Assembly (NCBI GenBank): GCA_964604565.1
Contig: CAZRZN010000027.1
Span: 1 to 28,684 of the forward strand
Origin: CAZRZN01 sp964604565
GTDB lineage: Bacteria > Pseudomonadota > Alphaproteobacteria > Rhodobacterales > Rhodobacteraceae
Direction of reading: 5' to 3'
DNA: 28,684 nt
Position 1 is the first letter of the stretch; each line of letters opens with the position of its first letter. Positions 22,521 through 28,684 of the stretch are shown piece by piece. A program made the position numbers and the translations under genes. The notes beneath the pieces were generated by a model. It was not told the origin of the DNA. It ran no database searches and saw nothing but the letters and a program-made list of their open reading frames with translations.

Positions 22521-23180
22521 ATGTCGTTCATCACGCTCGTCCGTCATGGACAGGCCAATTCCAGCGCCCGAGACGAGGACAGCTATGACCGGCTAAGCGA
22601 CCTTGGCTGGCAACAGGCGCGCTGGCTCGGCAGTCATTTCGAGCAGACCGGAGAGAAATTCGCGCGAATCTACTCCGGCACCTTGCGGCGCCATCTTGAA
22701 ACGGTCGAGGGGATCGCAGCCCGGAGCCCAGCTGATCCCGTGGCCGATCCAAGGCTGAACGAGATGGCCTACTTCCATATGGCCCAACTGATGCAGGAAC
22801 AGCACGGCATCGTCATTCCAAGGGATCGCGAGGGGTTCATACAGCACCTGCCGAAGCTTTTGGAACACTGGCGCGAGAACCAGCTCGAAGGTGCGCCTGA
22901 AAGCTGGCTGACATTCGAGCATCGCGTCACCGAATCGTTGACTGAAATCGCAGGTGGCGATGGGCGAGCGCTGGTCGTGACCTCGGGGGGACTGATCGGC
23001 ATGGCGATGCGCGTCATCATGGGACTGGAGCTGAAGGCCATGGCCCATGTCTGCCTTGCCATCGAGAATAGCTCCCTCCATCGAATACAGCCGCTGTCGA
23101 CCGGCTTGGCGATGACGCAGTTCAACGCCCTGCCGCATCTCGATACAATCGAGCGGCAGCATGCCCGGAGCCATCTGTAA
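22521..23180 (+). CDS. Histidine phosphatase superfamily protein (phosphoglycerate mutase-like)
   Basis: A 219-residue protein of the branch-1 histidine phosphatase fold. The phosphoacceptor motif is R8-H9-G10 in ITLVRHGQANS, followed by LSDLGWQQARWLG and the second arginine in YSGTLRRHLETVE. The usual second catalytic histidine (HG after a hydrophobic strand) is replaced: LVVTSGGLIG (151-160) has S155-G156 where SHG would be expected. This SGG variant occurs in some family members, so activity is uncertain. An E/H acid candidate lies in NEMAYFH (80-86). ATG 22521 follows GGGAGGGATC; a longer frame from 22446 is discarded. It is divergent from map. The 3' end overlaps a minus-strand open frame. 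Confidence 0.87.
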   Translation: MSFITLVRHGQANSSARDEDSYDRLSDLGWQQARWLGSHFEQTGEKFARIYSGTLRRHLETVEGIAARSPADPVADPRLNEMAYFHMAQLMQEQHGIVIPRDREGFIQHLPKLLEHWRENQLEGAPESWLTFEHRVTESLTEIAGGDGRALVVTSGGLIGMAMRVIMGLELKAMAHVCLAIENSSLHRIQPLSTGLAMTQFNALPHLDTIERQHARSHL

Positions 23181-23457
23181 AATTCTGCCCGGTTGCGCCC
23201 CTCCGCCAAGCAGGATCTTTTGGTCCGAACGGCTTGGCCGGGACGTCGCCCCCTTTCCAGATCCGCAAAACAACGGTCGAGGCCAAGCCATGTTCCGTCC
23301 TCTCGCCGCCGGGCTGGCGGCATGTGAGGATGCGACCGCCATTGTAGATCCTGAGCGGAAACGGCCCCGCATGCCCGGCGCAGAGGACCAATTGCGCATC
23401 CTGACCAGACATGTTTTTCTTGCATGGTCGGGCCGCCAGACGGATGGTCGTGGCCAT
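23122..23457 (-). CDS. Possible unannotated minus-strand ORF (hypothetical, 111 aa)
   Basis: From ATG 23457 the minus frame runs MATTIRLAARPCKKNMSGQDAQL.. to TGA at 23122, overlapping the end of the histidine phosphatase by 59 bases in antisense. By eye its third codon positions are richer in G/C than those of the competing plus frame, and the composition is balanced (LVLCAGHAGPFPLRIYNGG). An upstream in-frame ATG at 23514 gives 130 residues. There is no clear Shine-Dalgarno, and I recognise no domain. It may be a real orphan gene, a decayed gene, or chance. Confidence 0.25.
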   Translation of the reverse strand: MATTIRLAARPCKKNMSGQDAQLVLCAGHAGPFPLRIYNGGRILTCRQPGGERTEHGLASTVVLRIWKGGDVPAKPFGPKDPAWRRGATGQNFTDGSGHAAARLYRDAAGR

Positions 23458-23670
23458 GTCCAAGGACGAATACAAGGACACACGGGGCGCAGTTGTCGGC
23501 ATAAGCCTGCGCAAAGGTCAGACCTCTCTGCACCAGCAAAGGGAGAATGCATCATGAAAAGGCTAGAACCGGGTGACTGGTTGCCCACCGTGGCTGACCG
23601 GCGCGAAGCAAACTGGAAATCGAGGCAGGGTCATGGGCCTGCAAAGCTCGCTGTCCAGTGGCGGCGAACC
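23181..23670. other. 490-base stretch between histidine phosphatase and secreted hypothetical gene
   Basis: On the plus strand a frame is open throughout (from 23161) but its translation is Arg/Pro/Gly rich with mixed third-position bases until the signal peptide at 23671. An internal ATG at 23553 with GGGAG upstream would add 39 residues (MKRLEPGDWLPTVADRR..) before that signal peptide. On the minus strand the candidate ORF 23122-23457 lies here. No RNA gene or mobile element is visible. Confidence 0.4.
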
Positions 23671-24141
23671 ATGCGCGGGTCAGTGTTGATCAGCTTGCGC
23701 GTCGCCATCATCAGCCTCCTGAGCCTATCCCCCGCCATGGCAAGCGATGTCTGCCATGACATCGACTCGACCGAAGGATGGCAGAAGATGGTTTTCCCTG
23801 ACGGTCCGGTCGAGGACATCCGCAGCACGGGTTTCTGGTCGGTCGAACCCGGGCTGACGCCTGCGGGCACGCAGGGGCATGGCGCGGTAGACGCAAAGGC
23901 GCTTGAGGCCCGTGCGGAAACCCGCCCTGACATCGCCGCCGCCTATGGAGCCTTGCTCGTGCGTTTCGACGTGGCCGACACCACATTGGTCATGCCCTGG
24001 ACAAAGTTTCACGGTGCGATCCAACAGGCAGGCACGTTCAACATGGACGTGGGACAAATCCATTTCCGCATAAACGAGGGTGACATGAGCCTGTCAGACA
24101 ACAGCGGCCTGTTGACGATCTGTTTTCGCTACGGCGACTGA
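23671..24141 (+). CDS. Small secreted hypothetical protein
   Basis: A 156-residue protein whose N-terminus is a classical Sec signal: MRGSVLISLR followed by VAIISLLSLSPAMA and cleavage before SDVCHD. The mature part is ~130 residues with two cysteines (C near its start in DVCHDID, and C near its end in LTICFRYGD) that could form a disulfide. It is rich in Asp/Gly and has a beta-strand-like ending (FNMDVGQIHFRINEGDMSLSDN). No further membrane segment. I do not recognise a family. The start is uncertain: ATG 23553 has a better Shine-Dalgarno but would bury the signal peptide 39 residues inside, so 23671 is preferred. Confidence 0.6.
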   Translation: MRGSVLISLRVAIISLLSLSPAMASDVCHDIDSTEGWQKMVFPDGPVEDIRSTGFWSVEPGLTPAGTQGHGAVDAKALEARAETRPDIAAAYGALLVRFDVADTTLVMPWTKFHGAIQQAGTFNMDVGQIHFRINEGDMSLSDNSGLLTICFRYGD

Positions 24142-24482
24142 AGCGTTTCAAAACATGTCTTAGGCATATGTTCGCGGCCTTGGGCAGTGCCAAAACACAG
24201 CGGACGGTGGTCGATTCTTCAAGGTTTGCACCGAAAGCTCTGAGGGCGGACAGCCTCCCCCGCCTCGCTTCGGGTCGGACGGCGCGACGGCCCTGCAACG
24301 GTCCAGCGCGAAGCAGTCTTGAAGGCCGTTGGTCACCGCCACCTTATGCCACGGGCTTTCGCTCACCGGGGAACTGGATCTGGCTGCACCGAAGCGAGAC
24401 CCGCCCAACATTTCGCGGACAGCAGCGCATGGCGTGGCAGTCCCTTCAATGATCGCCCGGTCCGCGATTCCGGGTCTGTCCG
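24142..24482. other. 341-base gap before the thioesterase gene, no supported gene
   Basis: This interval lies between two convergent genes. Open frames of ~90-115 codons occur on both strands, but all have low-complexity, Arg/Pro/Ser-rich translations and no ribosome binding sites. It looks like decayed or non-coding DNA. I saw no terminator with a T-run for either neighbour. Confidence 0.45.
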
Positions 24483-24884
24483 TCAACTCCGATACTTGAA
24501 CACGCCCGTTCCCTTGGCGATCAATTCTCCCGTCTCATCCGCGATACACGCCTCGGCAAAGAACGTGCCCCTGCCACCCCCTGTGCGCCACCCCTCACCC
24601 TTCAGGATGGTTCCGCGCGGGCGCGAGAGGAACTGCACTGTCAGCGAGAGCGTCAGACACATCTGACGCCGTGCCGGATCGCCCGTCCAGCAGCCCGCAT
24701 AGCCCATGACCGTATCCAGCAACGAAGCATGGACCCCACCGTGCGGGTTGCCATGACGGTTCATGAGAAATGCCTCCAGAGGCAGATCAAAAGCAGCATA
24801 ATCCGCGCGCCAATCGGTCATCTCCATCCCGAGATGACGGGCAAAGGCATAGGGGTCTTCTCTGTAGGCGTCATCCATAGTCAT
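24483..24884 (-). CDS. PaaI-type hotdog-fold acyl-CoA thioesterase
   Basis: A ~133-residue single hotdog domain. The signature is NRHGNPHGGVHASLLDTVMGYAG, in which the GNPHGG turn begins the long central helix and the Asp (LLDTVM) is the catalytic acid position of PaaI/YbgC-like enzymes. LTLSLTVQFLSRPRG is the following strand pair. It hydrolyses acyl-CoA thioesters. The stop is at 24483. Two ATGs (24884 and 24878) are possible; both lie within the end of the kinase gene (8-14 base overlap), so it is the last gene of the acyl-CoA operon and is probably translationally coupled. A role in releasing CoA from dead-end intermediates is inference. Confidence 0.88.
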   Translation of the reverse strand: MTMDDAYREDPYAFARHLGMEMTDWRADYAAFDLPLEAFLMNRHGNPHGGVHASLLDTVMGYAGCWTGDPARRQMCLTLSLTVQFLSRPRGTILKGEGWRTGGGRGTFFAEACIADETGELIAKGTGVFKYRS

Positions 24885-25893
24885 ATCGCGCTTTCAGTCC
24901 AAGATGTGCAAACTGCGGGACATAGGCCCCCAGCTTCAGGGCCTTCTCTGGATTTGACGCATTTCCGTCCATCGCCCGTCTCCGAACCCCCTGAAGGATG
25001 GCGCCCATCCGAAAAAAGGCGAAGGCCACGTGGAACCCCAGCCCATCGATCCCGTCGAGGCCACGCCGCGCACAATAGGCGGAGACAAAGGCCTCATCGC
25101 TGGGCAGACCCAGTGCCACCCGGTCCAGACCCGCCAATCCGCGCCCTTCGAGCCCCGGCGGCATTTGCCACTGCATCAGGACGCCGGCAAGATCGGCGAA
25201 AGGATGCCCAAGCGTCGAAAGCTCCCAGTCCAGAACGGCTCTGCAGGCCGGTCCGTCTTCGGCGAAAAGCATGTTATCGATCCGGTAGTCCCCATGGACG
25301 AGCGATCGTAGGCCGTCCTCCTCGGGCAGCGCGCCCTCCAGCCAGAGGATCAGCGCATCCATGTCAGGCAAAGCCTCGGTTTCGGCGGCACGATACTGCT
25401 TGGTCCAGCGCGCGAGCTGTCGCCTGTAATACTCGCCCGGTGCTCCGAAGTCCGACAGCCCAACCGCCGCGACATCCACCTCGTGGATCGCGGCCAGAAC
25501 CCGGTTCATTTCATCGACCAGCGCCGCGCGGGCGGCAGGGGTTTCCGCCGGCAGCGCAGGGTCGACCAGATTGCGCCCCCGAACATGTTCCATCACATAG
25601 AACATCGAACCGATCACGCTCTCGTCGTCACAAAGGGCCAGCATCTTCGGCACCGGCACGCCTGTGCCTGCCAGCGCGCCCATCACGCGAAACTCCCTAT
25701 CCACCGCATGTGCGGATTTCAAAAGAGCGCCCGGCGGCTTCCGCCGCAGAACAAAAGTGCCTGCCGGACCCTCCAGACGGTAGGTCGGATTGGACTGCCC
25801 CACATCGAATTTCTCAGCCGTCAACGGGCCTCGAAACCCTTCCACGCGCTTCGCCATCCAGCCTGCCACGCGCTCCAGATCGGCCACGTCCAT
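24871..25893 (-). CDS. APH-fold kinase, ACAD10/11 N-terminal-domain-like (LvaA-like)
   Basis: A 340-residue aminoglycoside-phosphotransferase-fold kinase. The glycine-rich start is FDVGQSNPTYRLEG, with the nucleotide lysine region FVLRRKPPGALLKSAHAVDREF. The catalytic loop is H200-G-D202-YRIDN207, and the metal-binding Asp is D222 in LDWELSTLGHPFADLAG. From memory the sequence closely follows the N-terminal half of human ACAD11 (GQSNPTFYL, RKKPPG, FYVMEHVQGR, LDWELSTIGHP). In that family, and in LvaA of levulinate catabolism, the kinase phosphorylates 4-hydroxyacyl-CoA. The ATG at 25893 follows repeat copy d, whose GAGAGAAGAAG may serve as ribosome binding site. A longer open frame to 26373 is a shadow of the dehydrogenase gene. 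Confidence 0.9.
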   Translation of the reverse strand: MDVADLERVAGWMAKRVEGFRGPLTAEKFDVGQSNPTYRLEGPAGTFVLRRKPPGALLKSAHAVDREFRVMGALAGTGVPVPKMLALCDDESVIGSMFYVMEHVRGRNLVDPALPAETPAARAALVDEMNRVLAAIHEVDVAAVGLSDFGAPGEYYRRQLARWTKQYRAAETEALPDMDALILWLEGALPEEDGLRSLVHGDYRIDNMLFAEDGPACRAVLDWELSTLGHPFADLAGVLMQWQMPPGLEGRGLAGLDRVALGLPSDEAFVSAYCARRGLDGIDGLGFHVAFAFFRMGAILQGVRRRAMDGNASNPEKALKLGAYVPQFAHLGLKARYDYG

Positions 25894-25903
25894 GCCGCCC
25901 CCC

Positions 25904-25944
25904 GCTTCTTCTCTCTTCAAATACTCAAGGCCGTCCACGGCCTT
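25904..25944 (-). repeat. Dispersed repeat (copy d) with its hairpin, between ACAD and kinase genes
   Basis: On the minus strand AAGGCC-GTGGAC-GGCCTT (25944-25927, perfect 6-bp stem) is followed directly by GAGTATTTGAAG and AGAGAAGAAGC (25926-25904). The hairpin begins inside the dehydrogenase stop codon, and the purine-rich tail ends ten bases before the kinase ATG. The tail is the same 23-mer as at 721-743 and 13471-13493. In this copy it may double as Shine-Dalgarno and as an intercistronic stem-loop. Confidence 0.7.
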
Positions 25945-27179
25945 CAGGTCGGATCGTTGGAATGCTTGCGCAACTCGGCGCGCGCCACTTGCCTGCGGTG
26001 CACGGCATCCGGTCCATCGGCAAATCGCAACGTCCGGATATGCGTCCACATCGACGCCAGATCGTAGTCCTGCGAGATCCCGCCTGCACCATGCAGCTGC
26101 ATCGCCTCGTCCACGACCTTGCCGGCCATCAGGGGCGCCACCACCTTGATCTTCGAAATCCACGGCTGCGCCGCACGAACGCCTGCGGTGTCCATCATCC
26201 AGGCCGCCTTCAGGCACAGCAAGCGCGCCATCTCGATCTCCATCCGCGCATTGGCGATGATGTCGTAGTTGGCGCCCAGATCCGCGATCTTCCGGCCAAA
26301 GGCCTCTCGCGACAGTCCCCTGCGGCACATCATCTCCAGCGCCTTCTCGGCCTGCCCGATCGCCCGCATGCAATGGTGGATGCGTCCGGGGCCGAGGCGG
26401 CCCTGCGCCACCTCGAAACCGCGCCCTTCGCCAAGGACGACATTGGCAGCCGGGATGCGCACATCGTCAAAGCGAAGATGCATGTGCCCATGCGGCGCAT
26501 CATCCTGACCAAAAACCTGCATGGGCCGCAGGATGTCTATACCCGGCGTATCTGCATCCATGACGAACATGGTGTGGCGCGCATGTTTGCCAGCCGCCGG
26601 ATCGGTGCAGGCCATCACGATATACAAGGCGCAACGCGGATCGCCCGCGCCGCTGATCCACCATTTCTCACCGTTCAGCACATAGGAGTCGCCGTCCCTT
26701 CGCGCTTCGAACGCCAATTGCGCCGCATCGGAAGAGGCGATATCCGGTTCGGTCATGACATAGGCGGACCGGATCTCACCTTCCAGAAGGCGCGTCAGCC
26801 AACGATCCTTCATCCAGTCGGTGCCATAACGCTCTAGGACCTCCATATTGCCCGTGTCCGGCGCATTGCAGTTGAATACCTCGGCGGCGATTCCAACCTT
26901 GCCCATTTCCTCCGCAAGATAGGCGTATTCCACCGTGCTCAGTCCATAGCCCCGGTCAGAGCCCGTCAGCCAGAAATTCCAGAGCCCGCGCTCCTTGGCC
27001 AGCGCCTTCAGTCCGTTCAGGATCTCCAGCTGACGCGCCGTATGCTTGAATCGGTCCCCGGTCGGATGCTTGCCCACGTCCGCGTGGAACTCCGCATCCA
27101 GTGGCGCGATCTCATCCCCGATCATGCGCCGCACCTCCTCGACCAGCGGCTTCACGCGGTCTGTCATTCCCAGGTCCAT
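25944..27179 (-). CDS. Acyl-CoA dehydrogenase, ACAD10/11 type (LvaC-like)
   Basis: A 411-residue flavoenzyme with the ACAD fold: an N-terminal helical part (VEEVRRMIGDEIAPLDAEF), the FAD/substrate strand AYVMTEPDIASSDAAQL, NGEKWWISGAGDPRCALYIVM, and the C-terminal helices with GEGRGFEVAQGRLGPGRIHHC, SREAFGRKIADL and QLHGAGGISQDYDLA. The WWxSGAGxPxC and GRLGPGRIHHCMR blocks are those I remember from human ACAD11, so this is the dehydrogenase half of that fused protein, here a separate gene upstream of the kinase. The ATG at 27179 follows GGAGGAAGGAC; a longer open frame to 27257 covers the intergenic hairpin and is rejected. In the LvaA/LvaC scheme it eliminates phosphate from a 4-phosphoacyl-CoA; an ordinary alpha,beta-dehydrogenase role is the alternative. 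Confidence 0.92.
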   Translation of the reverse strand: MDLGMTDRVKPLVEEVRRMIGDEIAPLDAEFHADVGKHPTGDRFKHTARQLEILNGLKALAKERGLWNFWLTGSDRGYGLSTVEYAYLAEEMGKVGIAAEVFNCNAPDTGNMEVLERYGTDWMKDRWLTRLLEGEIRSAYVMTEPDIASSDAAQLAFEARRDGDSYVLNGEKWWISGAGDPRCALYIVMACTDPAAGKHARHTMFVMDADTPGIDILRPMQVFGQDDAPHGHMHLRFDDVRIPAANVVLGEGRGFEVAQGRLGPGRIHHCMRAIGQAEKALEMMCRRGLSREAFGRKIADLGANYDIIANARMEIEMARLLCLKAAWMMDTAGVRAAQPWISKIKVVAPLMAGKVVDEAMQLHGAGGISQDYDLASMWTHIRTLRFADGPDAVHRRQVARAELRKHSNDPT

Positions 27180-27205
27180 CCGATGTCCTTCCTCCATTTC
27201 AAAAT

Positions 27206-27278
27206 GCGCTGCGCAGGCGTCGATCCGTGCGACGCGCATCCACCCACCTGCGCGCACCGATCGACGCCTGCGCGGCGC
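27206..27278 (-). repeat. Long inverted repeat (20-bp arms) between MaoC and ACAD genes
   Basis: The left arm 27206-27225 (GCGCTGCGCAGGCGTCGATC) and the right arm 27259-27278 (GATCGACGCCTGCGCGGCGC) are complementary at 19 of 20 positions across a 33-base loop. The loop edges can extend pairing (GTGCG/CGCAC). On the minus strand, the sense of the operon, the hairpin is followed by ATTTTG. It lies ten bases after the MaoC stop and 27 bases before the dehydrogenase start. It could be a partial terminator, an mRNA-stabilising element, or a protein-binding dyad. Confidence 0.8.
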
Positions 27279-27287
27279 CTTCTTCGC

Positions 27288-27722
27288 TCAAGGGTACAAA
27301 CGCGTGATCCAGTTGGCGACAATCGCAGGTCGCTCCTCGCCTTCAACGTCGATCTGCACGTCCCAATGCACGCCGATCCAGCCTGCGCCCTCATCGACGC
27401 TGGCGACCGCGAACCTTCCCCGCACATTGCGCCCTACCCGCACGGGCGAGACGAACCGGATCCGGTCAAAGCCGTAGTTGATGCTGGCGGATACCCCGTC
27501 GATCCGGTCGATCACTTGATAAGACATCATCGACAGCATCGAAAGCGTCAGAAATCCGTGTGCCACGGTCCCGCCAAAATCCGTTAGCGCCGCCTTTTCC
27601 TCGTCCAGATGAATGAATTGCCAATCCTCCGTGACATCGGCAAAGGCCTTGACCCGGGCCGCGTCCAGCCTGACCCACTCCGTCTCGAAAGGGTCTAGAT
27701 CGCGCAGGTCATCCGCGAGCAT
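27288..27722 (-). CDS. MaoC-like (R)-hydratase / NodN-type hotdog protein
   Basis: A 144-residue single hotdog domain carrying the hydratase 2 motif: the Asp/His pair in ADVTEDWQFIHLDEEKA followed by FGGTVAHGFLTLSML. In MaoC-type enzymes this Asp and His activate water for addition to a trans-2-enoyl-CoA. It suits the operon, where an enoyl-CoA from the dehydrogenase step would be hydrated. The first 14 bases overlap the end of the synthetase gene, so coupling is likely. The next gene is separated by the long hairpin. Confidence 0.9.
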   Translation of the reverse strand: MLADDLRDLDPFETEWVRLDAARVKAFADVTEDWQFIHLDEEKAALTDFGGTVAHGFLTLSMLSMMSYQVIDRIDGVSASINYGFDRIRFVSPVRVGRNVRGRFAVASVDEGAGWIGVHWDVQIDVEGEERPAIVANWITRLYP

Positions 27723-28684
27723 CGGGCATCACATAATCGGCAAAACGCTGGCGGAGCGTCAACTTGGACACTTTGCCCGTTGCGGTCAACGGCAAGGCGT
27801 CGACGCATTCCATGGCATCCGGCAACTGCCATTGCGCCATATGCTCCAGCATCATGGCATGGAGATCCTCCAGCGCGGGCGGATCGGCTGCGTCACGCGG
27901 CACCACCACAAGCAGCGGCCGCTCATCCCACTTCGGGTGCGCGATCGCGATCACCGCGCAACTGGCCACTTTCGGATGGGCCATGGCTATGTTCTCAAGG
28001 TCCAGCGAACTGATCCACTCTCCGCCGGACTTGATCAGATCCTTCGACCGATCCTGGATGGTCAGGAAACCGTCCGGATCGATGCTGGCAACGTCTCCGG
28101 TCCCGAACCACCCTTCTGCATCGAACGCAGACTCGGAGGCCTCGGGATTGTTGAAATATCCAGAAATGACCGCATTGCCCCGCACGTGCAATTCCCCGAC
28201 GGCCTTGCCGTCATGCGGCTGCGGCTTGCCATCCTCGCCGTTGATCCGCATTTCGACACCGAAGATCCTGCGCCCTTGCCGCGCCTTCAGGGTCATCCGG
28301 TCCTCCACGGGCAGATCGCGCATGGGCTTTGACAACTGACCCTGTGTTCCAATCGGGCTCATTTCCGTCATGCCCCAGGCATGGCAGACATCGACACCAC
28401 GATTTTCGAAGAATTCAATCATCGACCGGGGCGCGGCAGAGCCGCCGATGACCAGTTGATCCAGTGCCGAGGGGATCGCATCGCGTTTTTCCACCTCGTC
28501 GCGCAGGCCCAGCCAGACCGTCGGCACCCCCCAGGAGGCCGTGACCTGCTCCGTCTCCATCAGGTCAAAGATCGAGGCCCCGTCGAGCCTGCCGCCGGGC
28601 ATGATCAGGGATGCGCCCACCAGCGGCGCCCCGTAAGGCAGACCCCAGGAATTTACATGGAACATCGGTACTACCGGAAGCACG
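27709..28684 (-). CDS. AMP-forming acyl-CoA synthetase, C-terminal part (5' end outside window)
   Basis: About 325 residues of an ANL-superfamily ligase, truncated at the window edge, so roughly 200 N-terminal residues including the P-loop are missing. Visible motifs are PMFHVNSWGLPY (acyl-binding start), GGSAAPRSMIEFF, HAWGMTEMSPIG (A5), GWFGTGDVASIDPDGF (A7), IQDRSKDLIKSGGEWISS (A8, hinge Asp in QDR) and the catalytic lysine region LPLTATGKVSKLTLRQRF (A10). The SKDLIKSGGEWISS version is that of medium-chain/DmdB-like and FadD-type acyl-CoA synthetases. It activates a carboxylic acid to its CoA thioester with ATP. It is the first operon gene visible and feeds the MaoC, ACAD and kinase steps; LvaE is a functional parallel. 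Confidence 0.92.
   Translation of the reverse strand, partial: VLPVVPMFHVNSWGLPYGAPLVGASLIMPGGRLDGASIFDLMETEQVTASWGVPTVWLGLRDEVEKRDAIPSALDQLVIGGSAAPRSMIEFFENRGVDVCHAWGMTEMSPIGTQGQLSKPMRDLPVEDRMTLKARQGRRIFGVEMRINGEDGKPQPHDGKAVGELHVRGNAVISGYFNNPEASESAFDAEGWFGTGDVASIDPDGFLTIQDRSKDLIKSGGEWISSLDLENIAMAHPKVASCAVIAIAHPKWDERPLLVVVPRDAADPPALEDLHAMMLEHMAQWQLPDAMECVDALPLTATGKVSKLTLRQRFADYVMPDARG

Noticed and set aside
22769..23539. Minus-strand translation GLTFAQAYADNCAPC resembling a cytochrome c heme-site start
   Set aside because: The CxxCH motif is not completed (CAPCV after NCAPC has no histidine), and the rest of the frame has no cytochrome features; likely chance.
24729..26837. A 702-codon plus-strand frame antisense to the acyl-CoA operon
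   Set aside because: The translation is Arg/Pro/His/Ser rich, has no motifs and mirrors the high third-position G+C of the ACAD and kinase genes on the other strand.
1..28684. CRISPR arrays, tRNA or rRNA genes, insertion sequences, prophage genes
   Set aside because: No regularly spaced repeats, tRNA cloverleaf sequences, transposase motifs or phage proteins were seen anywhere in the window.

Overview
The window looks like a chromosomal segment of a marine-type alphaproteobacterium of the Rhodobacteraceae (Roseobacter group). This rests on high G+C coding sequence, the order era - DUF1491 - recO, the proteins themselves (MAP, PBP1A, RidA/GDPD/COG3146 cluster, ACAD11-like dehydrogenase), and a dispersed repeat ending in GGAGAGAAGAAGC, of a kind I recall from roseobacter intergenic regions. 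It carries mostly core and metabolic genes. I see no phage, transposase, CRISPR array, tRNA or rRNA.

Layout. 1-4185 (+): 3' end of era, a DUF1491 gene, recO, pgsA, moaD-moaE and a FadR/PdhR-type GntR regulator with a perfect palindrome just upstream of its start. 4401-6165 (-): glnK-amtB, ended by a strong intrinsic terminator. 6422-8581 (+): a class A penicillin-binding protein. 8788-10135 (-): mlaA-mlaC for outer-membrane phospholipid retrograde transport. 10332-13363 (+): a type I secretion ABC exporter overlapping its HlyD-type adaptor. 13560-16297 (+): a tight cluster of RidA, glycerophosphodiester phosphodiesterase, a COG3146 acyltransferase-like protein and pterin carbinolamine dehydratase. 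Then a peroxiredoxin (-), a ferredoxin-reductase-type flavoprotein overlapping rsmD (+), and a Tat-exported metallo-beta-lactamase-fold hydrolase (+). An MFS transporter overlaps map (-). A histidine phosphatase and a small secreted hypothetical protein follow (+).

24483-28684 (-) is one acyl-CoA operon: acyl-CoA synthetase (5' end outside the window), MaoC hydratase, ACAD11-like acyl-CoA dehydrogenase, APH-fold kinase and PaaI-like thioesterase. The kinase and dehydrogenase correspond to the two halves of animal ACAD10/ACAD11 and, by family, to the LvaA/LvaC pair of levulinate catabolism. I infer a route for 4-hydroxy acids through a phosphorylated acyl-CoA.

The most interesting unexplained items are: (1) a repeat family of at least four members, built as hairpin(s) + AxTATTT + usually GGAGAGAAGAAGC; (2) a 20-bp-arm inverted repeat inside the acyl-CoA operon; (3) the operator candidate at the GntR gene; (4) a possible unannotated minus-strand ORF at about 23122-23457. 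About 1.5 kb in four gaps (1534-1887, 18744-19113, 23181-23670, 24142-24482) holds no gene I can support with confidence. All functional calls come from reading the sequence and remembered family motifs; no database search was run.
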